Below, one piece after another: positions 10,663 to 22,872 of a stretch of 64,000 nucleotides of DNA. The notes below the pieces were generated by a model. That model had not been told where the DNA came from and ran no database searches. It was given only the letters and a program-made list of their open reading frames with translations. Within the stretch, counting starts at the first letter, position 1; the number at the start of each line of letters is the position of its first letter. Origin of the DNA: Pelobates cultripes (taxonomy: Eukaryota; Chordata; Amphibia; Anura; Pelobatidae); assembly GCA_933207985.1 (NCBI GenBank), contig OW240917.1, forward strand, positions 98,956,710 to 99,020,709, given 5' to 3'. A program made the translations under genes and the position numbers.

Positions 10663-10788
10663 CAGGGGTAGGCAACCTACTGCACTCCAAATGTAGTGTC
10701 TCCCATAATACTCCTATGGCCATAATGCTGGTAAATAATTAGGGGAGATGTCCACAACAGTTGGAGAGCCGAAGGTTCCCTAGGCCTG
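10663..10788 (+). mobile_element. hAT-type MITE with 8-bp target duplication
   Basis: Starts CAGGGGTAGGCAACC and ends GGTTCCCTAGGCCTG. It is flanked by GTCTAGTC (10655-10662) and GACTAGTC (10789-10796), an 8-bp duplication with one change and a central TA. Size 126 bp, palindromic, no coding capacity. It is the clearest proof in this window that the CAGGGGTAGGC family makes 8-bp duplications. Confidence 0.85.
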
Positions 10789-10796
10789 GACTAGTC

Positions 10797-12733
10797 ATAG
10801 AGTTATGAGCTTAGCTTGGAAACCATTGTGTACATTTAAACATTACATTATTTTTTAATCCCAGGTCTGCTGATTAAGAAACACTGTTGTATATTGCATA
10901 TCGAACAGTTAATTTAATAACACTTCACAAGGAAGTATTTTTTAAAGGGCACATTCCCACATTCTCCCAACTCTTTCTGTTATTATAATTTAGTCCTACA
11001 ATTATTACATGCCAACAACAGCAGCAATACCTAGAAAATGATATGAATTTCAGAAGACGAATTAAACGTGCCTTTCCATCTATTGAACTAGGGGTTATTT
11101 TACGTTGAAATCCTTTCACCCATCACTGGTAGTCAAATAAAATGGATTAGTTTCTTTGAAGTTTCGTGAAAATTTGAAGTTAAAATATGATCAGATCTGA
11201 CACATACAATAGACCTTCTGTAAATGAAATTAAAAGGTCTTCTGCCAGCTGCCTGTGGTATTTCTGTATGTTTCGGTAATAAAGCGGTCTTGGCATCCTT
11301 CTAGACAGTGTGGTTTGAGTTGCAGAGCGCTGATTTATTATACAGGATTCAGAGTTTGCACTCTTTCAGAATAGGTTTGTTACTTTGTTCTCCTTATGCA
11401 CAAAACAATAATTTTTCATGTATTTTGATATTTTTCGTTTACTCTTTACAGGTTTGTTCTTTAGGAGACATGTCATGCCGTAAGTGTTTACAATTTGTAG
11501 CTGCTGCTGAAAGTGGTTGGGCTGCTTATAATTGTTTAATTAGTGACCTAATAGAGACTTTTCAGCTTTAAGGGCATTACTAGTTTATAGTTAAAAAATG
11601 TACCTTATCTCCATGATCCTTTAAAATTGCAGTACAGAGAATCTATATTGGAAGGAAAATTCACTGTGCTTCCTAAAGACACACACAACCCACCTGCCCT
11701 TAATATGACCTCAGAAAATGGGGATGTAACCGTAGATAACTGTTAAGTAACCAAATCCTGACACAAAAATGTAAATGTTGAAAAAAATGTTGATTTAAAA
11801 AAATAGATTTTATGTTAATTTGTCTGGTGTCCCTCAAAGTGACATATCGGAAAAATAACACATGTCCTTAGGTATGCAACTAAGGATTGATTATATTAGA
11901 TGAGATAATTTTATGTAATCATTTTTCCATTAGTAATTGATGGGGACAGTTTCATGTACTTTGGCAAATGTCCATACCGCAGTACCTTTCATCTCTCATT
12001 AGATGCTCACGATGATAATTAACTTAATGGGCTGTTCTTTCATGTGTTATGGAGGTGGAACCGCCTGCACCCAACTAGAATGTTTAGGGTGCCTAACCGC
12101 ATGGTAGGCGGCTTCATTACTTGGCATAGATCTACGATTACATGGGTGGACTGTCTGTCTCCTATGAGCCCATTGGTCACTTTACAAGGGGCGTTTGGAT
12201 AATTCCACTGGCAATGCCGCGGCTTGCCAGTTACTAGTTGGCCCCTGATGAAGATTCATTAGAAGCACCAAAACGCGTATTGTTATAGCTGCCTTGCACT
12301 ACACTATGCACTTATCGTGCACATTATGCACTTTCCCACTTTGATATTTCTCGGATGAATTCTGTCTCTTTTTAGTCTGTTTTGAAGGGAGAGTGTTTGG
12401 CTAAGTAGGTTGTCAGTAGGTTGTCAGTGACTCCTCACTCACAACAGAGGTACTATATCTTTCCTTATCTTGTCTATTAGATTACTCCAGGCTGGGTGAT
12501 TATATTCTGCAAAACAAACATTTTGACAAGGGGGAGGGGGTATGAGAGGACATAATCTAAACTAAAAAAAGAATACATTTTAACATTAGAATGCTCCTTC
12601 AAACTTTTTCATGTTTATTATGTTCAATTTATTGTTTTTTTGTCTATCTGTCTGTCTGTCTCTCTATCGCAGTTTGGTATATTGTCATTTAATTAAGCAT
12701 TTTTCACTAAGGTATTTCTAAAAACAGTTTGAA
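10797..12733. other. Unique AT-rich sequence with a retroposon-like tail at about 12240-12370
   Basis: No exon-like frame. 12245-12282 has CCTGATGAAGATTCATTAGA then CACCAAAACGCG, a degenerate form of the CTGATGAAG...GAAACGCGT motif repeated in frog retroposon-like sequences; see also 40042-40090 and 55217-55260. 12637-12664 is a short TCTG tandem. Confidence 0.35.
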
Positions 12734-13057
12734 AATGTAGATGGAGATGAAGATCTCTTCTAAAACTTTACAAACCCTCCCCAGACTTTCTGTATAAAGA
12801 CAACCCAATGCAGATCAAGAAGAAGTCTTTGCAAGGCAAGTTCTCTGACCAATTGCTGCCTCTTGAGTTTAACTCAACTGAGCTAAACAACTACGATGTG
12901 ACAGGATTGGTTGTCTATTTGACAGTGAGGGAGGAGTATCTAGGTTAATTTATAAAAGTGCCAATTTCTATTAAAATCTGCATTTTGTGTAAAAAAAAAA
13001 AGGAGGACACTCTTCACAAAAGCTGAAGTGCTTTAGGTGCCTGGAGTGTCACTTTAA
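12734..13057 (+). mobile_element. TTAA element, 3' half (49156-49662 family)
   Basis: Collinear with 49380-49662: CCCAGACTTTCTGT, GATCAAGAAGAAGTCTTTG, CTGCCTCTTGAGTT, then GGAGGACACTCTTCACA, GAAGTGCTTTAGG and TGGAGTGTCACTTTAA ending in TTAA at 13054-13057. The 5' half is absent here. Confidence 0.7.
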
Positions 13058-13308
13058 AGTGCACCTGTCTTTTTTTTTTTTTTACCAGTTTTTAATAAAC
13101 AGCAATGTGGCAAAATAAGTTCCATAACCATATTCTATTCTACTCTATTCTCCTCTAGTCTATTGTTTCCGCACCCTAGATTGCTCCCAAACTGTTTTGG
13201 AGCAGTTTGACAACCCCACCCCCCCCCGCCCCCCACCCCCCCCAAAAAAACTAGATAACTGGACCAATAGCCTGTACCCTCTGTAGCCACACTGATAATG
13301 TAGAATGA
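13058..13308. other. Low-complexity spacer
   Basis: A T-run (13071-13083) and a C-rich run (about 13215-13250) flank text resembling TTAA-element interiors (CCAAACTGTTTTGGAGCAGTTTGAC). Nothing coding. Confidence 0.4.
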
Positions 13309-13799
13309 AAGCACTAAAACAAGTTAAGCTTAATAAAGTGGTTATGGTGTATAGATCATGCCCCTGGAGTCTAACCCCATTTAGGAGTTAAATCACTATT
13401 TTTATAAAGCCCTAGCCCCACCTCCTCTACCATCTCTCTAAATATTTCCTGTGAAGAAATAGCTAAAGTTTGAATAGTCTGTTTAATTTAGAATTTCTCA
13501 TCTTCTGTTCTGTTAATAGCCTCCTAGAGCCTGTAGGAGTTTCATGTGTGTGAGTTATGTAAAATTAACAGAGCAGGAGATAAAAACATTCTAAAGTAAA
13601 CACATTGTGTGGTAAGCTATGATTGAAAATGAAACCAAGTTAGTTGTGTGAGTCACAGCCAGGGAAGGTGTGGCTAGGTCTGCATAAACAGACACAAAAG
13701 AGATTTAACTTCCAAACGGCAGAGAAAAGAGCACTGAGACTACAGGGGATGATCTTTATAAAGGAACCATTTCTTACAGTTAACATTGTTTTGATGCTT
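13309..13799. repeat. Foldback made of two inverted 5' halves of a TTAA element
   Basis: The left arm (13309-13445) reads AAGCACTAAAACAAG, ATAGATCATGCCCCTGGAG, TTTATAAAGCCCTAGCCCCA. The reverse complement of the right arm (13650-13799) reads AAGCATCAAAACAA, AAAGATCATCCCCTGTAG, TTTATGCAGACCTAGCCACA. Both match the 5' half of the element at 49156-49662. Its last bases overlap the TTAA that opens the element at 13798. Confidence 0.65.
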
Positions 13800-14332
13800 A
13801 AATGGACTCTCCAGTGCCAGGAAAACAAACCATTTTCCTGGCACTGCATGTCCCCTCTCCCTCCCACCCGCCATCCCAAGTTGCTGAAGGGGTTAAAACC
13901 CCTTCAGTGACTTACCTGTATCCAGGGCCGATGTCCCTCGATGCTGGTTCAGGGTCCGCCCACGCTCCTCTTCCGCCGACGTCAACCGGTGGGGGAGACC
14001 TATTGAGCATGCGTGGCCGCCGGCAGGGGAGACCTAATGCGCACGCTTTTCAATGCTTTACTATGGGGATTTCAGCGACGCTGGAGGTCCTTACATAGCA
14101 AGAGGACATCCAGTGATGCTATAGCACACTTTTCGTGTGCTATAAACACAGAAGTGCCCTCTAGTGGCTATCTAGCAGACAGCCACAAGAGGAGGAGTTA
14201 ACCCTGCAAGTTAAATATTGCAGTTTATGAAAACTGCAATAATTACACTTGCAGGGTTAAGGGTAGTGGGAGTTGGCATCCAGACCACTCCAATGGGCAG
14301 AAGTGGTCTGGGTGCCTGGAGTGTCCCTTTAA
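13798..14332 (-). mobile_element. TTAA-type serial-hairpin MITE, reversed
   Basis: TTAA at 13798-13801 and 14329-14332. Relative to 9549-10050 and 26086-26622 it is inverted: the GTGCCAGGAAAACA/TTTTCCTGGCACTG hairpin comes first, and CAGACCACTCC...AGTGGTCTGGGTGCC precedes the right TTAA. Internal GGCACTGC, GCATGCGTGG and CTCTAGTGGCTATC boxes match. Length 535 bp, like the copy at 26086 (537 bp). Confidence 0.85.
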
Positions 14333-14465
14333 ATGAAACTATCCAACCTTAAACAGCAGTGATAGACTGTGGATGCTTATGGCTAGTTATCCCTGGCTAT
14401 TCTTGATGAGATGGTGAATAATCACATTACATGCCACAGAAATGTAACAGTATTGTGCTGATGTT

Positions 14466-14911
14466 TTAAAGGAACAGTCCAAGCACCATATCAACTGCAG
14501 CGGTTATGGTGCCAGGAGTGCATCCCCTCTATTGTAGGTAGTCAAACTATTTTAGAACAGTTTGACTTCTTACCTAGGGTCCACCGGGTAATGATCTCCA
14601 TCTCTACTACCTCAGCTAGAGCTGGAAGTCTCCTGATTAGGGGTTTCTGTTAGTTCTACTAAGTTAAACTCTGCAGAGCAGGTCTAGATCATTCCCCCAG
14701 AGACAGCTGATCATTCTCAGCCAATGAACTAAACCCTGCACCACTGGGCATATCTCAGGCGAAGAGCTTCCAGGAAACGACAGGAAATGACTCCTGTTGG
14801 ACCCCATGTAAGAAGTCAAAACATTCTAAAACAGTTTGACTCCATACAATGGGAGGGTGCCAGGGTACATGGTGTGCTGTAGTGGTTATTGTGCTTGGAG
14901 TAGTCCTTTAA
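14466..14911 (+). mobile_element. TTAA-type MITE, GGTTATGGTGCCAGGAG family
   Basis: TTAA at 14466-14469 and 14908-14911. The left end is AAAGGAACAGTCCAAGCACC (a TTAAAGGRR end); the right end is GTGCTTGGAGTAGTCCTTTAA. Inner inverted arms include GTCAAACTATTTTAGAACAG and its partner near 14815-14842. Fragments of the same family occur at 33345-33450 and 43631-44085. No coding frame. Confidence 0.85.
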
Positions 14912-15887
14912 ACTTTAGACTTGCCTTGACATCACCTAGAATATATAGGGTTAATGCATAACTCATGCACTGCAGCTGTTGATTTAATATTTTTTTTCTC
15001 AACTATCTTATTATGAATAAATGTGATACAATTACAAAGAGGAATTTTGAATCAAAGATCTAAAAGTGTAACATTCCATTGGTTCCGCTTTTAGAACTTT
15101 GCCCCCAGAATTGCTCTTGATAAATAACTCTCAATGAATAACAGATTTTCTAAACCTGAACTGGCATTCCACACTATGAGAGTTAATAGCCATGAAGGCA
15201 CAAGTTAGAAGCTTTTTATTAATGTTACAACATTATATATGTGTGTGTGTGTGAGTATATAATATCTATCGAGGTGCAAATGGATATGCTATACTGCTAA
15301 TTTGAGGGTATGGCATTTGGCATCTGCCACTTAGATATATGTGTATGTGATCGTGAAACTTTGCAGAGTGCTATATCAGAAGAGAAGCAAGTCTAAAGAA
15401 AGCACCGGTTTTATTTTGCACTGAGACTATGATCCTGGCCAGTCACACTCTCATAATACGTTTGACAACAACGTGCACAGAAGGAAACAACATAGAAAAA
15501 TAAGATCTAGCCAGAAGTTCCTTTTTCTCTCTAGTTCGTGCATGGTAATCCTTATACTATTTAAAAACAACAACAAAAGCGCTTTGTAATGATTAAAATA
15601 GATGTGCACCAAATGCAGATATTGTGTTTTCTTTAGCATACAAAAGGGGGATGGGCAAGCCATTCATTCATGCATTCCACAACCCGTCTCTTCACAGAAC
15701 ACAATAATGGTTGCACATCATTCTCTTGTGCACAGCTAAAGCATAATAATTGCTCACTACTAGTCTTTATTGCCTTAAAGTAATGGAACACACATTGGGC
15801 TAATACTACACCCACTGTCTCTAACATTTACCCACTTGTATAAGCAGAATAATTAGACTATTTACCACTAGTGCTCACCAATCAAGG

Positions 15888-15930
<43 letters not shown>

Positions 15931-15994
15931 AAACACACAACACACAACCAGCAGCACTCCATTTATGCATGTTCAGGTGAGTGCAGCCCCCTGT

Positions 15995-16025
<31 letters not shown>

Positions 16026-16619
16026 TTTTTATTTATTTTTTAAATCACTTCTAATCATCTTGCACATTGTTCCAAACAAAAATGTAAAGTGACAGATGCA
16101 GACACAGATGCTAAGAAAGCCTTTATCTGTTGGATACACACACACACACACACCTGTTGGAACTATCTGTTTTTTGCAATGCAGTCAAGCTCTGACTACT
16201 TCTCAATGCTTTTGACATGACTAAGTCATTTTTTTTTGCTTTGATATAAAATGTGAATGTTGGTTACCAACTTATTACAAATCATATTTCCATTGCAATC
16301 AATGTACTTTAATTGTGAAGAATTGACACAAGAATTGTAAATGGTAGTGCAGCATAGCTGAAATGTTAAATCCTCCATCATAGTCTATTGTGATCTAAAA
16401 TGTAAATTTCTACAAAGTTTCAAATAAGACAATTTTGAAGAAATTTGGTTCCTGGTGACATTGGTGGTGATGGTGGTGGGTAAGGGGTGGTGGGACGCAG
16501 TGGGATAGCCTATTTGCACTTCTTTGTCCGTTCTCCACAAATCTCAGTTTAGAGAATAATAACCATCCAATGAATACATCCAACACTCCCTTTATGGTCA
16601 CAGAGCTTCTATGTAGGCT
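14912..16619. other. AT-rich sequence with microsatellites
   Basis: No exon-like frame. (TA)n tracts lie at 15888-15931 and 15995-16020, (CA)n at 16133-16153, short GT tracts at about 15238-15252, and a GGT-rich patch at 16462-16500. The open frames across these tracts are repeat artefacts. Confidence 0.6.
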
Positions 16620-17388
16620 TATGTGCTAGGCTTTGCCTATGTCAATTGTCATCCAGAAAATCCTTTCAAAGTTGGCTGACCCGGGGATTAAGTAGAACAC
16701 AGGGCTAAGTCACACTGTTCAGTTTTACAGATGACAGTATACAGGGGACCTGCTTTGCACAGCCATGAATAGACACTCAACAGGTGTCAGCAGAAACTTC
16801 CCATTCCCTTAACATAGCAGTTTCTTTCTTAACAATGCACACCTGAAACTTAATAAAACTGTCCCTTGTCACTTGCATGACCTCCTTTATCAGCACATCT
16901 GACCTTTGCCACCGTGGCTTTCTTATTGTGCTTCCCTGCCTTACACAGGGCTGCAGTCCCCATCGCACCACACTAGTCCCTGTGTCCTGTGTTAATGATT
17001 GACAGCCCCCCTCTCCTCCTCCCTGCAGCCGGCTCCTGGGTGACAGTACAAACGTCACTTAAAGCCTGAAAAAACAAGCCCCAGCTCTAGGTTTGCAGCC
17101 ACAAATAGTCAGCTATCCGGGGGGGGGGTCTTTCCCTTATTCCAATTCACATGGGACACTAAACGAACACTGAACAAGCACTTTCAAATCCACGTTGACA
17201 TTTCCATACCTCAACAATGTTGTTTGATGGCTTTCCACTACACCCCGCTCCAAAAAATAAATAAAAATACCTTCCTCCCCCCCCCAAAAAAAAACCAAAC
17301 AAAGCAGCTCACCATAACCGATCAGTAATAGTATGCTCGGGTTATGGCAGTTTACAGGTGATACTTGTCTTGCAGATATGTCACTTAC
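16620..17388 (-). promoter_or_regulatory. Unique GC-richer island, candidate promoter-proximal or intron-1 DNA
   Basis: Free of recognised repeats and richer in GC than its surroundings. It contains CTCCTCCTCCCTGCAGCC and a TGACGTTT half-CRE (minus strand, about 17052-17058). It lies just downstream, on the minus strand, of the candidate exon at 17389. Role is inferred from composition and position. Confidence 0.25.
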
Positions 17389-17800
17389 CAGGAATGGGGA
17401 TGTGGATAAGATATGCCTGGCTGTGTGCAGCCCTGAGTCTGGCTTCCTCTCCTGCAGAACAATGTGTGAGCCCTGAGAAATACTTAATGTGCTAACATTC
17501 CATCCAGTCACACGGACAGAGCGGCGAGAAGATCTTCTCCCAGTCCTGAGTCCACAGAACAAAGGCTCCTGCCTGAGGAGGAGGAAGTGCCGTGTGCTGA
17601 GTCTCCTGGCTACACACCAAACTGAGCTGTGGCTCTTGCTACATTTCAATGTGTCCATGTGAGACAGACTGAATGAGGGAGTGTGTGCTCTGTGTGGGCA
17701 TAATAGGGGCTGGTAACGCAGGGTGTGTATTTTGGGGAGGAATGCTAACATCCAAAAATAACACCAACAAAAAGGATCTGCTGTGATCCTCCTGCCTTTC
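17389..17800 (-). other. Candidate non-coding first exon (5' UTR), minus strand
   Basis: Reading the minus strand, a unique, moderately GC-rich block ends CCCCATTCCTG followed at 17388 by GTAAGT, an ideal donor. Upstream text has the look of vertebrate 5' UTR (CACTTCCTCCTCCTCAGG, CTCGCCGCTCTGTCC). A long minus-strand frame (248 codons, 17137-17883) runs through the donor but shows no family I know and has a Ser/His/Leu-rich, chance-like composition. A competing plus-strand donor (GAAG then GTAGGA at 17874) also exists. No TATA box was found, and CpG density is low. Confidence 0.3.
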
Positions 17801-18158
17801 CTCCTCCCTATTATCATTTGTGTAAAATCAGAAACTTTATCGCTGTCTTGGGATGAGATCTCCCGCAGAGAAGGTAGGAACACAAATACCTCTGAAGCCA
17901 GTCAGTCACTGCTCCAGCATGCTACACTGAGCTTAGAGCTGGGCTTCTCACCCAACTCTATTCCACAGAGCTAGCAATCTATGTATTGAGCCACATAGAG
18001 TACTTTACTCCTGTCATCTACTGGGATTTAGATGACAGGAGCACACACCTATCAATATAGTTTTGCAACTCTTTCAATTCAGTACTGTAAATGTTAATAA
18101 TTATTATTATTTATTGATAAAGGACAGTTAGGTCATAAAGCACTGAATAATGTACAAA

Positions 18159-18159
<1 letters not shown>
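17801..18159. other. No recognised feature
   Basis: Unique sequence flanking the candidate first exon; a short inverted pair around 17995-18040 (TGACAGGAGC/CTCCTGTCA) is the only structure noticed. Confidence 0.3.
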
Positions 18160-18190
<31 letters not shown>

Positions 18191-18219
18191 GTAGGTAGGT
18201 AGATAGATAGATATCTATC
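18160..18219. repeat. (GATA)n microsatellite with GGTA interruption
   Basis: About 14 tetramer units, AGAT repeated with three GGTA variants in the middle. Confidence 0.95.
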
Positions 18220-18614
18220 CAAAAAATTAACAAAGATAATAATACATGCCTACGTATTCCATGTCCAATATATACCAAAAAAGCGAAAAAATAGGATGCA
18301 CTCTCAGGTCTCAAGATTTGAACAACTGGTGCTTTAATATATATCAAAAATCCATAATAGCTGGGAAAATATAAATATTTAATTTAACATAATATTTACT
18401 GTGATGAATAAACAATGGAGGTAAATAAAAGCAAACGTCTCTGCTTTTCTTGTTCAGGATGAGTTTGCAACCTCACATGTCCATTTGGGTATCTACAGAG
18501 AAATGCCATATGGGTACATGCTTTCTCTCGCATTCCTTCATGTGGCACATGTCAGGGTTAATTTAATTTACATGCCATGACCAGAAAGCCAAGCATAACA
18601 TGCAAATCAAAAGA

Positions 18615-18690
18615 TATTATTATTATTATTATTATTATTATGTATAAAGTGCCAACAAATTCCACAGTACTGTACAATACGTAACATCTA
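18615..18690 (+). mobile_element. (ATT)n plus TATAAAGTGCCAACA retroposon tail
   Basis: An (ATT)n tract is followed by TGTATAAAGTGCCAACAAATT then CCACAGTACTGTACAATACG. The same box recurs at 53800-53866 (ATTTATATAGCGCTAACATA, TTCCGCAGCC). It is a recurrent frog retroposon 3' end; the parent element is not identified. Confidence 0.55.
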
Positions 18691-20833
18691 GGGAGAAATA
18701 AATAAATAATAATTTTAAAAAAGCAACCCCAATATCTACTTGTTTGTGCCTAAATCAAATTACAAACAGGTCCTATTTAATTTATTTAGGATCGTTTAAA
18801 AATAAATAAATAAATTGAAACCTCAATGCGTTACATATTTCAACAATTTGTGGGCACTTCTGACTTGGGTCAGCACTGTAAGTGACCACTTAACTTGTGC
18901 CCATCTACACAACACGTTTCCTCCAGCTGCCAAAATGAAAAGAATTCCTTCCATACTTCCTTTTTGTTTTGCCTTTCCCAAGTCATTATGTTTCTCACTT
19001 TAAAACCTTTTATCAAATCATTATTTCTTTCTACATAATCTCTTTAATTTTATCACGTTCCTTTTGTCATCATCGTTTTATTTTGTTTTTACCCAACTGG
19101 GTCTTTATGTCACTAAACTTTCCCGAGTCATTAGTTTCTCCAAGTTCCTGTCCCTTCTGCCTGGTTATTATATATTTGAGCTTCCCCCACCATCATTACC
19201 TCTCTCTTGATTTCCCTTTTATGCTTTCTGCTCTCTCTTTGTGTGATTAAAGTGCTCTGGTTTGACTTGTCTTGAATTACTACTTGATTATCCTGGTATC
19301 TGCTTCCTTTACTCCCAGCTTGTAATACATTACTTTTCAGATGTCCTTATTTTTTTCTAGATATTTTTATATTGTGTCACATATAGAAGTATTTCAATGA
19401 GACATATCTCAGTATCAGTAATACATCTTTGTGCCTTTCTCTTTTTAGCACATCACACCCCCTGGAAGGAGTGCTGATATTTCTAATAGGTCTCCTGATG
19501 TAAATCCTTTGCCTTTCATTGAGAAAGTTCTTTGCATACTAATGTCTTCTGTATCCAAACATCAACACCTTTCAAATCCCCCAGATGCTAACCTTCAACC
19601 TAAAGCTATGAAAGTCTTGCTGTAAATTTGCAACCGTTGTCTGTGTAATGGGTGCAGATACAATGGGAGATAATGAACAAATATACTTTTTAAGATATCT
19701 GAAACTTGCTAAAAAACAAGGTTAAAAGAGAATGAAAGCCGATGAGGTTCTCAAATGAAGTAGGAAAATTATATTATGTAGACAATATCATGTAAGAAAT
19801 GTAAGCAGGTTCAGTTCAAATGAGTCAAAGTTTTTGGAAATTGCATAAAAAAAAACAAAATAATAATTCACAGAGTGAAAATGAGTCAGTCTATAAAAGT
19901 GGGAACAAAATATTCTTTACATAAACGTTTTTGTCATTGATACAAAAGTTCAAAACATGATTACCAATGGGCAAATATTTAAAACAATACTGTCAAATTT
20001 GATGTCTTCATAAATTTAGAACATTTATGGAAAACGTATTAAAACTTTTTATAAGAAGATAATCACACAACAAATAAAATAATACTTTGCATTATGGACA
20101 AGCCAATTTGTGCCAAAAAGTGGCAAAGGGCAGAGTGTCAAGCAGCTTCCAACTGCTGCCATTTCATATCTGTTGTACTGTAGATGGCTGATGAGAATAT
20201 CTATCTTCTATCATAAGGCTCTTTAAGTGCTTATGGTCTTTCACTGCATAGGGAAGAACAGCAAGGTGGATGCAAACTTTAATACCAAGAAATGCCAAAT
20301 TATACATTTAAGGCACACAAAAAAACACTATATATACATTAATGTGGATCTGTCACTTTTGAGGGTCTTTGATATCTCTGGTTATGGTCGATTGGCTGCA
20401 GGGTGCAGTGGAAGGTAGGTTTACTCACTGGGACATCTTCTATCTGAAAGTCTTCTTTGGCTTCTGCCGCATCATTGCTCTTGCTCATGTGTAAGAGTAC
20501 AACACCAAGGTTTATGGAGGACCCAGCAAGACTGTGGGAGCCTCCATAGATGAAGTTACACAGTCAATGATATCATATCTGAATCCCACAACTGCACAGC
20601 TGTCACTTGAAATGGACAAAAGTTGACAGCAGAAATCTGCCTTTTGCCAACTTTTGTCAACCCCAGGCTTTACTAGATGACAATGTAGTCCCTGCTTTTT
20701 ACTTATGGTAAAAATGGATTATCTTGGAATTTCAATGACATTCTAATGTAGTCAGCACCAGTTTTTCATAAAAGTTATATCTTTATGAGGACACTGATAG
20801 GCACACCTGTTGCCATTTGGTTCACTAATCAAG
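18691..20833. other. AT-rich sequence, no gene recognised
   Basis: The 18960-19330 part is strongly pyrimidine-rich on the plus strand. Nothing with exon character; 20490-20760 has a few GC-richer lines without a supported frame. Confidence 0.35.
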
Positions 20834-21504
20834 TGTCAGGAACACAGTTTAGTGGACAGATACCAAGAGGCAAACAGATGCTGAAGGCAAAGAACCAAGT
20901 TTGCAGTACCAAAGGATTAGATGAAGAGAATAGTCGGGGAAGCCAAAGGTCAGGACAGGCGGCACAGGGTCAGAAGCGATGATAAAGGCAAGTGTAAAAA
21001 TCAGGAACAGGATCAGGATACAACAGGAGAGTCTCTGAAGGTCTTTACTCAGGAGCACAGTACAACTGAGCGAAGAGTGAAGACTTAAATAGGGTAAGTG
21101 GGTGGTCTTGTTAATTGAGGTTCCACCCTGGTCTTCACCTCCTGTACCTTAAAAAGGCTCTGTGTTGGCGCCCATGTGCCCTTTGATTCTGCTGAAGTTC
21201 TTCCTTCTGCACTGCTCACACAAACAGATTTCTGTTGCGTCCATACAAATGTGGTTCTGTCTGTAGTATAGGTGACTAGCATTCGCATGAACAGAAGTGG
21301 GGTTTGTATGCATGGAATTCTTTCTTCTGTATCCGGTAAGTGGCGTTCGTGCGAACAGAGGTGCTGTTCGAATGAACTTGAGCGGTTGGCGTGGGTGATT
21401 GAACCGATTGTGCTGCTTAGGGGAGGGCGCACTCCGACACGGCATGCTTGTGGAGTGAGTGAGAGATGCGGTGTTGAAGCGCGAGGTAGGTAAGTGAGGT
21501 GACA
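20834..21504 (+). mobile_element. LTR-like sequence (solo LTR candidate)
   Basis: Begins TGTCAGGAAC and ends GGTGACA, echoing the better supported solo LTR at 36470-36965 (TGTCAGGATT to CGTGACA). Both have a purine-rich body with GTCAGG and CAGGATCAGG-like runs (AGGTCAGGACAGGCGG, AGGTCTTTACTCAGGAG). ATCAAG occurs just before the start (20828-20833) and again at 21515-21520, which may be a target duplication if the true end is a few bases further right. No gag/pol frame. Confidence 0.45.
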
Positions 21505-21520
21505 AAGATCTGATATCAAG

Positions 21521-22872
21521 TTAGAAGAAGTAACCATTAAAGGGAAAAATTAGGTAGCAGTAATCTATATATAACATATAATATTTAAATATATAATTTT
21601 AGATTATTTGTTGCTGTTCCTCCTTTTTTTAAAACCTTTCTCTTGATCTGTGAACAAAATCAATATTTAGTGTTTGTCCAATAATTATCAATCACCTTTT
21701 TTCCCTGTATTCATGGCTTACACCAATGAGCTACAGGGAGGGGACACTTCCACTACATAAGCCTAGCCTATACCCAACCCAAATGTAATAATACAAGGTA
21801 TTTACTTATAAAGCATGGATAACCAATACTGGTGTATGGTAAATATTTCGTTTTTTTTAATGTTCATAGTTTTCCTAAAAGTCTTGCTTTTTTTTTACAC
21901 TGAAGGTCCTCCCACAAATTGTTTTTATCTTGGAACCCTACGCCATTCTTCTTCAATTGTGACAACTTCACCTACACCCTGTTGCCAGTAGTAGTCCAGT
22001 CCCAAATACATTTCTCATTGTCAATTGTAGTCAAGTTATCCCCTCCCAACTCCCCGTAGTAGTCCTTGCTTTCCCTTCCCCATAGTCAGTAGTAAACTGT
22101 ATGTCAGCTTTACATAGATATTTGTAGACCTTCCAACTCTTTAAAAATAACAGTATCCCTTGCTCTTGTTTTTTTTACAAGATAGTAGCTGATTACTCCC
22201 TTCCTCAGTCCCCTTGGTAATCCATGTACTTCTCTTCATATAACCAATAGTATCTCATGGACCCTTCCTTACCCATTCACCCTTTCCATTTTCAAGAGTA
22301 GCCCAATCTCCTTCTCTTTCTCTCTTTACTGCTCCTTCATTGGAAAATGCTACAATTTTAATGTTTTATCTTTCAATGTGTGCATCCTTTATAAAATATA
22401 TGCAATATCCTGCACCCTTCCAGTTCTTGCTTTACATAACTAATACATATTGAAAGTACTGGAATTTCCATAGTGAATTCATTTCTACTATTGTCCCTGC
22501 AGTAGTTCATTGACTCGCTACTCTTTTTGTGAATATTACTTTCTCATAATTCTTCTGTGTCTCCCACACGATCTTCAAACCATAACATATTGCTCTGGCA
22601 TGCTCTCCTAGATATACGTTTTCTTTATGTTCTGTTTGAATCTCTTAATGTAGGTAAAAAGGTTTTTTCACATTCCATCTCTTTTAATAGCTTTCTTCTA
22701 ATACCTTTCAATCTTCTATTGATAATTTGTATACTCTAGACAACAGATAATTAAAATTTTTCTAAACCACTCTTTTGAGCCTCTTTTCTAAAATTTGTAC
22801 TTCAGTCTAAATTAACTTAACATGTGTGTGTGTATGTATATATCTATATGTATATATCTATATAAATATATA
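21521..22872. other. Pyrimidine-rich unique sequence
   Basis: No exon-like frame. From about 21640 to 22740 the plus strand is markedly T+C rich for over 1 kb. It may be the far 3' part of the LINE on the minus strand at 22986-23800, but I see no homology that proves it. Confidence 0.3.

Noticed and set aside
17137..17883. 248-codon minus-strand open frame, the longest in the window
   Set aside because: It crosses an ideal splice donor, shows no domain, and its Ser/His/Leu/Arg-rich composition fits chance in GC-richer, stop-poor DNA. Kept only as background to the candidate first exon.
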